Of a stretch of DNA of 64,000 bases, positions 30,322-38,240 are shown piece by piece. The stretch is from NCBI RefSeq assembly GCF_020010905.1, contig NZ_JAGJBY010000002.1, forward strand, positions 124,001 through 188,000, written 5' to 3'. The position numbers and the translations under genes are program-made. The DNA comes from Streptomyces acidiscabies. Lineage in GTDB: Bacteria > Actinomycetota > Actinomycetes > Streptomycetales > Streptomycetaceae. Each line of letters starts with the position of its first letter. Within the stretch, counting starts at the first letter, position 1. Below the pieces are notes generated by a model. It worked only from the letters and a program-made list of their open reading frames with translations. It had not been told where the DNA came from and did not search any database.

Positions 30322-32193
30322 TCAGGTGAGGGGGGTTTCGGTGTGGAGGCCCTTGGTGTCCGTGCCGGTGAAGAGGGAGACGTGGCCATCCGCCCAGCGG
30401 ACGATGACGTCGTTGGCGGTCGTGTTCGCGGTGAAGGCGCCGGCGGTGACCAGAGTGGCGTTCTTCCAGGGGGAGTTCGGGGGCTGGAGCTGGGTTTCTG
30501 CGGGGAGGGCTTGGGGCGTCAGGCCGGGGTAGAGGGTCGTCTCGCCGTCGCTCCAGCGGACGATGACGTCGTCGGTGGGGCTGCTGGTGACCGTGGCCGT
30601 GGTGAGCTGGCCTGCGTGGGGCCAGGTGGCGTTCTTGGCGGTGATCTGGGTCTGGTCGCTCAGGCCGTTGGTGGCGAGGTCGGCGTAGAGGGAGACGTGG
30701 CCGTCCTTGAAGGTGACGAGGAGGTCGTCGCGGTTGCCGCCGGGGGTGAAGCGTCCGCCGGTCATGAGCTGGACCGTGTCGCGCCACAACGCGGTCTGGG
30801 GCGGGGCGAGTTGTTTCTCGCCGTGGAAGCCCTGGGGGTCGACGGTCGGGTAGAGGGTCATCTCGCCGTCGGTCCAGCGCACGGCCAGTCCGTCGGTCTT
30901 TCCGCCGGTGTTGACGGTGGTGAGGGAGACGGCCTTGGCCCAGATGCTTTTGCTGGGGGCGAGTTGGTACTCGGCGGTGAAGGGGTGGGTGGTGTCGCCG
31001 CCCTGGTAGAGGGTGACCCTTCCGTCGTCCCACCGAACGATCAGGTCCATGTGACGGGAGCCGCCGGGGGAGCCGCCGGTGAAGTAGCCCGCCGTCATGC
31101 CCACCGCGTGCTTCCAGACGGCGGGGGCGAAGTCGGGCAGCACCAGGGTCTTGTACGGCGGTCTCGCGCCCACCGTTCGGTGCGCCGCCGCGTCGTTGAA
31201 CAGGGCCTGCGCGTCCTTGCCGAACAGCGGGGCGTACGTCACCCAGTCGTCGTTCGCGTCGTTGCCGCCGCCGTTGTAGCCGCCGGTGGCGCCGATGACC
31301 TTGCCGGTTCCCCGGGTCGGGTCGTAGTCCTTGATCCAGGGGCCGCCGGAGACGCCGCCGTAGAAGCCCGTGCACGCCATCTTCAACTGGCCGTAGCCCG
31401 GCAGGCGTTGGGTGGTGACCGGGCAACGGATCGGGTTGTGGCGGGGGTTGACCTTCTCCGCGCTGGGGTAGCCGAGGACGGTCACGCGCTGCGTGTAGCC
31501 CGTGGCCGTCGCCGTGAACGTCAGCGCGCCCGTGACGTCCTCCAGGCGTTTGCCCCTGCTGTTGGGTGCCGTCTGCGTGAAGGCCAGGTCCAGGTCCGAG
31601 ACCGGCTTCTTCGTGTTCGACACGTAGCGGGGGTCTATGTAGACGCGGGTGACCGGGAAGACGCCGTACGGCTGCGAGGCTGCGGGCTTGCCGCTCACGT
31701 ATCTCGGTACGAAGATCCGGTGCGTGGCCTTTTGGAGGCCTGTGCCGCAGTGGCCTGCCGTCAGGACGATGTCCTTGGCGGCCGTGTGGACGACGCTGCC
31801 TGTGCAGAACGTGCTTTTGCCGCCCAGGGGTTTGCTGTCGAAGAAGAACGTGCCGACTGTGGGGTGGCCGGCGAAGTGTTCTGGGCGGGGGGTGCCGGGG
31901 GGTGGGGTGCTGTGGGGGGTGACGGCGTCGGTGTGTGCGTGGGGGGTGGCCGCGTCGGTGTGCGCGCGGGGCGCGGAGGGGGTGGCCGTCGGGACGGCGT
32001 CGGTCATGCGGTCCGCCGTCCAGTACTGCTCTTCTTCGCGCAGGCTCGGGGTGGCTGGGCGGGGCGGGGTGGTCCGGGGGGTGGTCTGTTGTGCCGTGTC
32101 CGTGGGTGGTGCGGAGGAGGCGGGGGCCGTGCTGAGCGCGGTTGCGCTCAGGGTCAGCGCGAGGACCGGGAGCCAGGCGTGTCTGGAGCGCAA
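30322..32193 (-). CDS. Secreted trypsin-like protease with C-terminal repeat domain
   Basis: About 623 residues from TTG 32193, eight bases after GAAAG, which places a Sec signal (LRSRHAWLPVLALTLSATAL, then TAPASSAPP) at the N-terminus. A Pro/Thr-rich linker follows, then an S1-type protease domain with catalytic His in DIVLTAGHCG, Asp in SDLDLAFTQ and Ser in GFYGGVSGGPWIKD. The last 250 residues hold five repeats of about 50 residues of the form VRWxDGxxTLYxG, for example VRWSDGETTLYPGL and VRWADGHVSLFTGT. These resemble FG-GAP or beta-propeller blades. Longer upstream in-frame starts lack a ribosome site. Confidence 0.8.
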   Translation of the reverse strand: MRSRHAWLPVLALTLSATALSTAPASSAPPTDTAQQTTPRTTPPRPATPSLREEEQYWTADRMTDAVPTATPSAPRAHTDAATPHAHTDAVTPHSTPPPGTPRPEHFAGHPTVGTFFFDSKPLGGKSTFCTGSVVHTAAKDIVLTAGHCGTGLQKATHRIFVPRYVSGKPAASQPYGVFPVTRVYIDPRYVSNTKKPVSDLDLAFTQTAPNSRGKRLEDVTGALTFTATATGYTQRVTVLGYPSAEKVNPRHNPIRCPVTTQRLPGYGQLKMACTGFYGGVSGGPWIKDYDPTRGTGKVIGATGGYNGGGNDANDDWVTYAPLFGKDAQALFNDAAAHRTVGARPPYKTLVLPDFAPAVWKHAVGMTAGYFTGGSPGGSRHMDLIVRWDDGRVTLYQGGDTTHPFTAEYQLAPSKSIWAKAVSLTTVNTGGKTDGLAVRWTDGEMTLYPTVDPQGFHGEKQLAPPQTALWRDTVQLMTGGRFTPGGNRDDLLVTFKDGHVSLYADLATNGLSDQTQITAKNATWPHAGQLTTATVTSSPTDDVIVRWSDGETTLYPGLTPQALPAETQLQPPNSPWKNATLVTAGAFTANTTANDVIVRWADGHVSLFTGTDTKGLHTETPLT

Positions 32194-32541
32194 GGGGACG
32201 TCTTTCGGTCTCGGGGAGGCGCCGGACGCGCCGTGCGGGGCCTGGAGGGGTGCCGAACTTCCTTCCGGGTTCGAGTGATTATAGGGTCGGTGTCGAGATT
32301 GGCTCCGTACGCGGGGTGTGCGGGGTTTCGGGCGTATGGAGAGCGGGCGGCGGACGTGAAAGTGATCGCGTCCGGTGCCGCGGTCGGACGGGGAATCATG
32401 GGCGGGTGGGCTCGACAGCCCCGGGCTTCGAATCCTGGCTGCCTGCACATGTGCTGAGGCGGACTACGACGTGCACGAAATGGCCATGCACCGTAGCGGT
32501 CGAGGCGTGAACACGCGTCTTGCGGCAGCCAAGTCGGGCAC
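32194..32541. other. Intergenic region between the protease and LuxR-type regulator genes
   Basis: These 348 bases hold no convincing gene. They contain the protease promoter region and a T-arm-like stretch (GGGCTTCGAATCCTGG near 32423-32439), reminiscent of a tRNA 3' end but with an imperfect stem. Confidence 0.4.
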
Positions 32542-35532
32542 TCAACAGCGTTCGCTGTGGCCCGTCCGGTCCGTTGCCGATGGCGGAGCAGAGTCGCGCC
32601 GCAGGCCGCTTTGGATGTTCTTCCGCTCGGTGCGGAGTTTCTCCAGGACGCGGGCCACGTGCTTCTCGACGGTGCGGGGGGACAGGAACAGGGTCTGGGC
32701 GATGTCCTGGTTGGTGGCGCCGTCGGCGAGGAGCTTGGCGACTTCCCGTTCACGGGGTGACAGTTCGCTGCCGTAGCCGCGGCGTCCCGGTCGCCGCGAT
32801 GTCTGGACACCGAGTTCGCGCAGGCGGCGCTGGCAGCGTGCGGCGTCGCCGGTCGCGCCGAGTTCGGTGAAGCCGTGTGCGGCGTCGGCCAGGTGCGTCG
32901 TCGCGTCTTCGGGAGACGAGGGGGTCAGGGCTTCGCCCCGGCGTTCGGCGGCCTTGGCGACCTCGTAGGGGCGGCCGATGTCCTGCCATCTGTGCTGTGC
33001 CTCGGCGAAGTGCTCGGCGGCCCGCGCCGGGTCGGTGGCGCGGAGCAACAGGCCTCGGGTCAGGGCCAGTTCGGCCTGGGCGGCCGGCGCGTCGCGGTCG
33101 TACAGGTCCGACTCGGCCTCCGCCACGAGTCGTTCGGCCGACGCGTGGTGCCCGCAGGCCAGCGCGGCCTCGGCCGCGACCGGGACGAGGTCCAGGGTCC
33201 GGGTCCAGGTCCTGAGTCCTCGCACCATCGACAGCGCGGGTTCGGCGATCGCCCAGGCCGCCTGTGGGTCACCCTCGGCGAGCCGGACCGCGGCGAGCGC
33301 GGCGGCGATCCTGATGCTCACGTCCACCTCGCTCGTGCCGTCGGCGGCTGTCGCCGCGGTGGCGAAGTGGTCGTGGGCCCGCCGTCCCTGGGCGAAGGCG
33401 AGGTGTCCCCGGCACAGAGCCCGGTCCACGTCGATCTGCTTCACGTCGGGGTGGGCCTGCGCCAGGGCCGCGTAATCCTCCTCCAGCCGGGTCCAGCGCC
33501 CGGCCAGCAGGTCCAGGCGCAGCTCCGCGACGCGGGGGAGGCACTCGATGCGCCCGTGGGTTGCGTGTTCGAGCAAGTCCTCGACCTCGCGCAGCAGAGC
33601 GCGGGCCCGCCGGTCGTGGCCGAGCTGGAGCGCTACCTCGGCGAGGGCGTACAGCGCGTAGGCGGCGTCGCGCGGCACCGCTCCGGCGTCGTCTCGGCGC
33701 GGCAGCTTCTCCAGCAGCGGCCAGACGGCGGGATCACCGTCCCGGGCCATCAGGATGAGCCGGTTGATCTGGACCAGTCTCCGGCTCCTCTCGTCGGCGC
33801 CGTCGCGGACGGTCCGCTCGGCTCGGCCCTGCCAGTCCCACGCGTGCGCGGCGGCACCGTCCCGCTCGTTGAGGGCCAGGTTGAACATCGCCATGGCCGC
33901 CTTGTCCGGCTGGGTGGCCGCCAACTCGTCGGCGGCGTGGGCGAGTTCGCGGAAACCGGCCGGGTCGGCGCCGACGTTGAGCATGACCAGACCGAGCCCC
34001 AGGCGGATCTCGCCCCGGGTGGCCTCCGGCAGCCGCGGATCGTCCAGCACCGATCCCAGCTCGCGGACGGTCACGGCGTAGTCGACGCCGTAGTTGACGA
34101 TCCGGGCGAGCGTGAGCGCGGCCCGGGACCGCCGCTCGGTGTCCACGTGGGGTCGGTCCAGGACCCGGTGCAGGAGGGTGGCCGCGGTGCCGGTGTCGCC
34201 GAGCGCGACGGCCTGGTCGACGGCCTGCTCGATCTGGTCGAGCCACCCCTCCTGGTCGCCGGTGGCCAGCGTGTGGCGGGCGATCTGCACCAGCGGGAGG
34301 GGGGCGTGGGTCCGGAGCTCGTCGATGGCCCGCCGGTGCAGGCGGGCCCGGCGAGGCCACGGGATGTGCCGGTAGGCGACCTGCTGGGCCAGCACGTGAC
34401 GGAAGCTGTAGCGGCCGGTGTCGGTCACGCGCAGCACCGCCGCCCGCAGCGCGTCGACCAGCCCCTCGGCCGCCGCGTCACCGTCCAGGCCGGCGACCTC
34501 GGCCAGCAGTTCTTCGGTGGCCGGTACGGCCAGCACCGCCGCCGCGTCCACGACCGCGCCGCCGATCGGCGACAGCGAGTTCAGCCGTTCGGTGACCGCT
34601 TCCCGCAGACCGGTGGGCACTTCGGCCCGCTCCAGCTCCCTGACGTCGCGACACGCCTGGTCCCGTAGCGTGATCAGGTCTTCCTCGGCGACCAGCGGCA
34701 GGCCCTCGCTGCGGCGGTGGAGCACGGCGCACAGCTCTGGAGTGGCATGGCTGCCCAGCGCCGCGCCGGCGAGATCCGCCACGTCGGTCTCGGTCAGGGG
34801 CGACAGCCGGATCACCGTGCCGTTGGTGCCGGGTGGCGGGCGGTAGGCGGCGCCCAGGGCCCCGGCCCCGGTCGGCAGGTCCTCGGCCCGGTAGGTGACC
34901 ACCAGGACGAACCGGTCGGGCAGGTCGCGGGCGAGCAGCAGGAGCAGTTCGCGGGTGGCGTCGTCGGCCCAGTGCAGGTCCTCGACGACCAGGATCACCC
35001 GGCCGACCGCGTCGAGCACGGAGCGTACGGCCTGGATCAACTGGTGGCGCAGCGCACCTGGGTGGCCCGGTGTGGCGGGCGCCGGCGGTAGGCGGTCGGC
35101 CAGGTCGGGCAGCAGCGGGGCCAGTGCCCCGGCCGTCGGCGGCAGCCCGGTGGCCGGCAGCCACGGACCGACCTTGCCGAGCGCGTCCACCACCGGCCCG
35201 TACGGCAGGGGTTCGCGCAGTGGGCAGCAGAAGCCCGTCACCACCCGCCACCCCTCGGTCTTCAGGATCGCGGTGGCCTCGCGTACCAACCGGGACTTGC
35301 CCATGCCGGCCTCGCCCTCGATCATGACGACCGCAGGCGACCGTCTGGTGACGGTGAGTAGCAGATCGAGTTCCTGGCGACGGCCGACGAACCTGAAACC
35401 CCGGCCAGGACCGGGGGAACCTTGCTGGTCAGCCACCTGAGTACCGTCCCTTGCGGACACATCCTGGCTCGACTGGGTGACGGAAGGTGACCGGCGGAGG
35501 CTGGTCGGCCCGCCATCGTCGGCGGTACCCAC
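32542..35532 (-). CDS. Large ATP-binding LuxR-family (LAL) regulator
   Basis: A 996-residue transcription factor. Residues 48-70 hold FVGRRQELDLLL; Walker A is GEAGMGKS (73-80) and Walker B VILVVEDLHWADD. A central TPR-like helical region follows (about 450-900). The C-terminus holds a LuxR helix-turn-helix: ELSPREREVAKLLADGATNQDIA and LFLSPRTVEKHVARVLEKL. Such STAND-type LAL proteins activate specific gene clusters on binding an unknown ligand. GTG 35532 is used but has no clear ribosome site; GTG 35436 (VADQQG), after AGGGA, is an alternative. It is divergent from the ADP-ribosyltransferase gene and probably controls it. Confidence 0.88.
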   Translation of the reverse strand: MGTADDGGPTSLRRSPSVTQSSQDVSARDGTQVADQQGSPGPGRGFRFVGRRQELDLLLTVTRRSPAVVMIEGEAGMGKSRLVREATAILKTEGWRVVTGFCCPLREPLPYGPVVDALGKVGPWLPATGLPPTAGALAPLLPDLADRLPPAPATPGHPGALRHQLIQAVRSVLDAVGRVILVVEDLHWADDATRELLLLLARDLPDRFVLVVTYRAEDLPTGAGALGAAYRPPPGTNGTVIRLSPLTETDVADLAGAALGSHATPELCAVLHRRSEGLPLVAEEDLITLRDQACRDVRELERAEVPTGLREAVTERLNSLSPIGGAVVDAAAVLAVPATEELLAEVAGLDGDAAAEGLVDALRAAVLRVTDTGRYSFRHVLAQQVAYRHIPWPRRARLHRRAIDELRTHAPLPLVQIARHTLATGDQEGWLDQIEQAVDQAVALGDTGTAATLLHRVLDRPHVDTERRSRAALTLARIVNYGVDYAVTVRELGSVLDDPRLPEATRGEIRLGLGLVMLNVGADPAGFRELAHAADELAATQPDKAAMAMFNLALNERDGAAAHAWDWQGRAERTVRDGADERSRRLVQINRLILMARDGDPAVWPLLEKLPRRDDAGAVPRDAAYALYALAEVALQLGHDRRARALLREVEDLLEHATHGRIECLPRVAELRLDLLAGRWTRLEEDYAALAQAHPDVKQIDVDRALCRGHLAFAQGRRAHDHFATAATAADGTSEVDVSIRIAAALAAVRLAEGDPQAAWAIAEPALSMVRGLRTWTRTLDLVPVAAEAALACGHHASAERLVAEAESDLYDRDAPAAQAELALTRGLLLRATDPARAAEHFAEAQHRWQDIGRPYEVAKAAERRGEALTPSSPEDATTHLADAAHGFTELGATGDAARCQRRLRELGVQTSRRPGRRGYGSELSPREREVAKLLADGATNQDIAQTLFLSPRTVEKHVARVLEKLRTERKNIQSGLRRDSAPPSATDRTGHSERC

Positions 35533-35546
35533 TTTATTGCGGCTGC

Positions 35547-35615
35547 CTACCCATTCAATGCGTTTGTGACGCGTTCCTCATACCCGTCCTGAAGCGGCCG
35601 TCTACCCATTCAATG
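35547..35615. promoter_or_regulatory. Paired direct repeats in the divergent promoter
   Basis: CTACCCATTCAATG occurs at 35547-35560 and 35602-35615, start to start 55 bases, about five helical turns. Each copy continues with YGT. They sit between the LAL regulator and the toxin gene and look like binding sites for a multimeric activator. Confidence 0.75.
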
Positions 35616-35690
35616 TGTCCCCCATTGTTTCGGCCTGCCCCTTATCCGCATCGTCGATGCCATCCACTCACTCCCCGACACGGAGAGCTC

Positions 35691-36614
35691 ATGTTCAATC
35701 GAGCAGCAACGCGTCTGCCCCTATGGCGGATGCGCTACCGGATATCAGCACTCGCGGCGTTCCTCGCCGCCGTCGCGATCGTCCTGATCCAGACCGTCGC
35801 CTCGACCAGCCCGGCGCGCGCGGCGGGGTTCTGGGACTGCCCGCGAGGCTTCGGCAACTCCTCCTCGTGTTCCAACATCGTCAACAACGACACCGTCAAC
35901 GAACGGCAGTTGCCGGCCCAGGTGTACCGCGGGGACTCGCGGACGCCGTACGAGATCTTCACCAACGGCTTCACGGCGGTCGGTACCAACTACGACATGC
36001 GGAGCCACCTGCAAGGCCGCGACGGCAGCGGCTACATCTCCACGAGCGCGGACCTGTCGCAGGCGGAACGCTTCGCCAGCAGCCAGGGTGGCCGCAATCT
36101 GGGTGCGGCGATGGCGAATCCCAGCTGCCGGACCGGCCGCCCGGTCGCGACGTGGACTCCCTTTCCGGGGATGGGCTGGACGCTGACCGGTCAGTGCACC
36201 AGCAGCTGGGTGGAGGCGGACACCTACGTGTACGTCATCGACTCCCACATGGCGCGGAACGCTCTCTACACCGACGACCAGGTGCGAGGAGATGTCGCGC
36301 TCCAGCGCTTCGGGGGCCAGCAGGAGTGGGCGTACATCCACCACATCGACCGCACCGCGATCATCGGCGTGCGCGTGTACCGCATGCGGGAGCGAGTCGT
36401 CAACGGCCAGCTCGACTACCGGAGCCGGACGTTCACGTACGACCGCTTCGTCGGCAATCCCCACCATGCCGAGGCGCGGGCCGCCTATGACCCGAGCTCC
36501 GACCCGGGCGCCCGCTTCAACAGGGACACCTACCTCGGCGTGCCCGCGATCGCGGCGAACCCGTACACCCGCGGCTGCAGTGCGATCAACCGGTGCAGGG
36601 ACGGTAATGGCTGA
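35691..36614 (+). CDS. Secreted ADP-ribosyltransferase, pertussis toxin S1-like
   Basis: A 307-residue exported enzyme. ATG 35691 has GGAG six bases upstream. The Sec signal spans roughly residues 14-45, ending SPARAA. The mono-ADP-ribosyltransferase motifs are present in order: QVYRGDSRTPYEIF with the NAD-binding Arg80, YISTSAD (STS 117-119), and FGGQQEWAYI with Q210-x-E212. The QxE type and the 90-residue spacing from STS are closer to pertussis S1 than to scabin, whose spacing is about 40. Cys pairs (CPRGFGNSSSC, SCRTG, QCTSS, GCSAINRC) suggest disulphides. The target is unknown. It overlaps none but is followed 76 bases later by the lectin gene. Confidence 0.85.
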   Translation: MFNRAATRLPLWRMRYRISALAAFLAAVAIVLIQTVASTSPARAAGFWDCPRGFGNSSSCSNIVNNDTVNERQLPAQVYRGDSRTPYEIFTNGFTAVGTNYDMRSHLQGRDGSGYISTSADLSQAERFASSQGGRNLGAAMANPSCRTGRPVATWTPFPGMGWTLTGQCTSSWVEADTYVYVIDSHMARNALYTDDQVRGDVALQRFGGQQEWAYIHHIDRTAIIGVRVYRMRERVVNGQLDYRSRTFTYDRFVGNPHHAEARAAYDPSSDPGARFNRDTYLGVPAIAANPYTRGCSAINRCRDGNG

Positions 36615-36690
36615 GACCGGCTCGACTCTCGACACAGCCGGCCACGCAGACGACGCCGTGATCGCCCGCCCCTCGGACCCAAGGAAGATC

Positions 36691-38160
36691 ATGCTGGAAA
36701 ACGCATCAGCAGCGCCGCGCCGTATGCGCTCCGCGCTGCGGGAGCGGCCGGGCGCCGCCCTGCTCGCCGTCCTGTCGCTCGTGCTGGCGGGCGGGTCGCT
36801 GCTGCCGGCCGCCGCCGCACAAGCCGACACCGCCACTGCCACCGCCACTGGTTCCGACTGGGAGGAGGTGGTGGAACTCGCGGGCTACAACCACGCCCTG
36901 ACCGCGTTCGACGACCCGAAGAGCGGCCCGACGATCATCTTCCCGTCCGACTACACCGGTGACATCAACAACCTGCAACACCCGAGCGACTGGACCGACT
37001 CCACCGGCGCCACGCCGACCAGTTGGCCCACCCCCGCGACCGCCAAAAGCGCCAGGTTCACGCAGGACCAGCTCAACAGCGTGCAGAACGCGGTCCTCGA
37101 CGCCATCCAGCCCGGCGACGACACCACCACCTACTCCCTGGCCGCCGCCTACGACGGCGCGAGCGACCGGGTGATCGTGCAGACCAACGCCCCCTCGTCC
37201 GTCACCGACCCGCTGACCGCCAAGTACTCCGACCAGGTCGCCATCCAGGGCCCGCCCGCGAGCACCCCGCCCCCCATGTGCACGCAGCAGATCTCGCTCA
37301 CGTCCAACCCCGGCAACACCCATGGCGCGACCGCGGCGAGCGACCAGTTGCAGGCCCTGGCCGACTACAACTGCGCCCTGTCCGCCTACCAGGACCCGAA
37401 CACCGGCCCGGTGATCACCTTCCCGTCCGACTACGCCGGTGACACCAACAACCTGCAGATCCCGCAGCACTGGACCGACTCCAACGGCAACACCCCGACC
37501 AGTTGGCCCACTCCGACCGTCACCCGCAGCGCCAAGTTCACCGCCGCGCAGGTCCAGAAGATCATCGTCTCCGCCGTCGCGCAGATCGAGCCGGTCGGCT
37601 CGACGATCTACTACGCCGCCGCCCACTACGACGGGCTGAGCGACCGGATCGTGGTGGACACCGACGCCCCCTCCTCGGTCACCGACCCGCTGGTGGCCGC
37701 CTACCCCGACCAGGTCACCATCGCCGGCCAGAAGGCCCCGGCGATCCAGATCACCAACAAGCACAGCAGCCTCGACCTGGGGATCGACGGCGCCTCCACC
37801 ACGCCCGGCGGCGCGGTCGTGCAGCAGAGCGCGGACACCACCGCCAACCAGCAGTGGCGGCTGATCGACGCCGGCAACGGCCAGTACAAGCTCAAGAACG
37901 TCAACAGCGGCCTGCTGCTCGGCATGGCCGGCGGCTCCGGCAACCCGGGCGCCAACGCCGTGCAATGGGGCGACGACGGCCACGACGACCACCTGTGGCA
38001 GGTGACCGACGCCGGCCACGGCTACGTCAAGCTGGTCAACGTGCGCAGCGGACTGCCGTTGGACGTCGCCGGAGCCTCGACCGACCCCGGAGCGAGCGCG
38101 CTCCAGAACACCGACAACGGGGCCGATTCCGAGCTCTGGCAGCTGACTCCGATCAGTTGA
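36691..38160 (+). CDS. Secreted ricin-type lectin protein with duplicated module
   Basis: A 489-residue exported protein. ATG 36691 follows AAGGAAG; an earlier ATG at 36607 overlaps the toxin stop. After a signal peptide (ALLAVLSLVLAGGSLLPAAA) come two copies of a module of about 110 residues. The copies share PSDYxGDxNNLQ, TPTSWPTP, SDRxxVxTxAPSSVTDPL and YxDQVxI. The C-terminal 150 residues form a ricin B-type beta-trefoil with three QxW-like marks (QQWRLI, HLWQVT, ELWQLT). The duplicated module has the look of a secreted protease pro-domain, which is only an impression. As partner of the ADP-ribosyltransferase it may be the binding (B) subunit. Confidence 0.8.
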   Translation: MLENASAAPRRMRSALRERPGAALLAVLSLVLAGGSLLPAAAAQADTATATATGSDWEEVVELAGYNHALTAFDDPKSGPTIIFPSDYTGDINNLQHPSDWTDSTGATPTSWPTPATAKSARFTQDQLNSVQNAVLDAIQPGDDTTTYSLAAAYDGASDRVIVQTNAPSSVTDPLTAKYSDQVAIQGPPASTPPPMCTQQISLTSNPGNTHGATAASDQLQALADYNCALSAYQDPNTGPVITFPSDYAGDTNNLQIPQHWTDSNGNTPTSWPTPTVTRSAKFTAAQVQKIIVSAVAQIEPVGSTIYYAAAHYDGLSDRIVVDTDAPSSVTDPLVAAYPDQVTIAGQKAPAIQITNKHSSLDLGIDGASTTPGGAVVQQSADTTANQQWRLIDAGNGQYKLKNVNSGLLLGMAGGSGNPGANAVQWGDDGHDDHLWQVTDAGHGYVKLVNVRSGLPLDVAGASTDPGASALQNTDNGADSELWQLTPIS

Positions 38161-38176
38161 CGAGTGGCGCCGAACC

Positions 38177-38215
38177 GGCACGGGTTGCGCGCATCTGTCG
38201 TGCGCGACCCGTGCC
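38177..38215. terminator. Hairpin between lectin and acyl-CoA oxidase genes
   Basis: GGCACGGGT pairs with ACCCGTGCC, with an inner CGCGCA/TGCGCG stem above a bulge. It lies between convergent genes and can stop transcription in both directions. Confidence 0.7.
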
Positions 38216-38240
38216 TTGGCGACGGCCTGGGGGTGGGTGG

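Noticed and set aside
32418..32442. T-arm-like stretch TTCGAATCCTGG that could be a tRNA end or attachment site
   Set aside because: The 5' stem side does not pair properly and no acceptor or anticodon arm is seen; no repeat of it was found at the other end of the accessory region.
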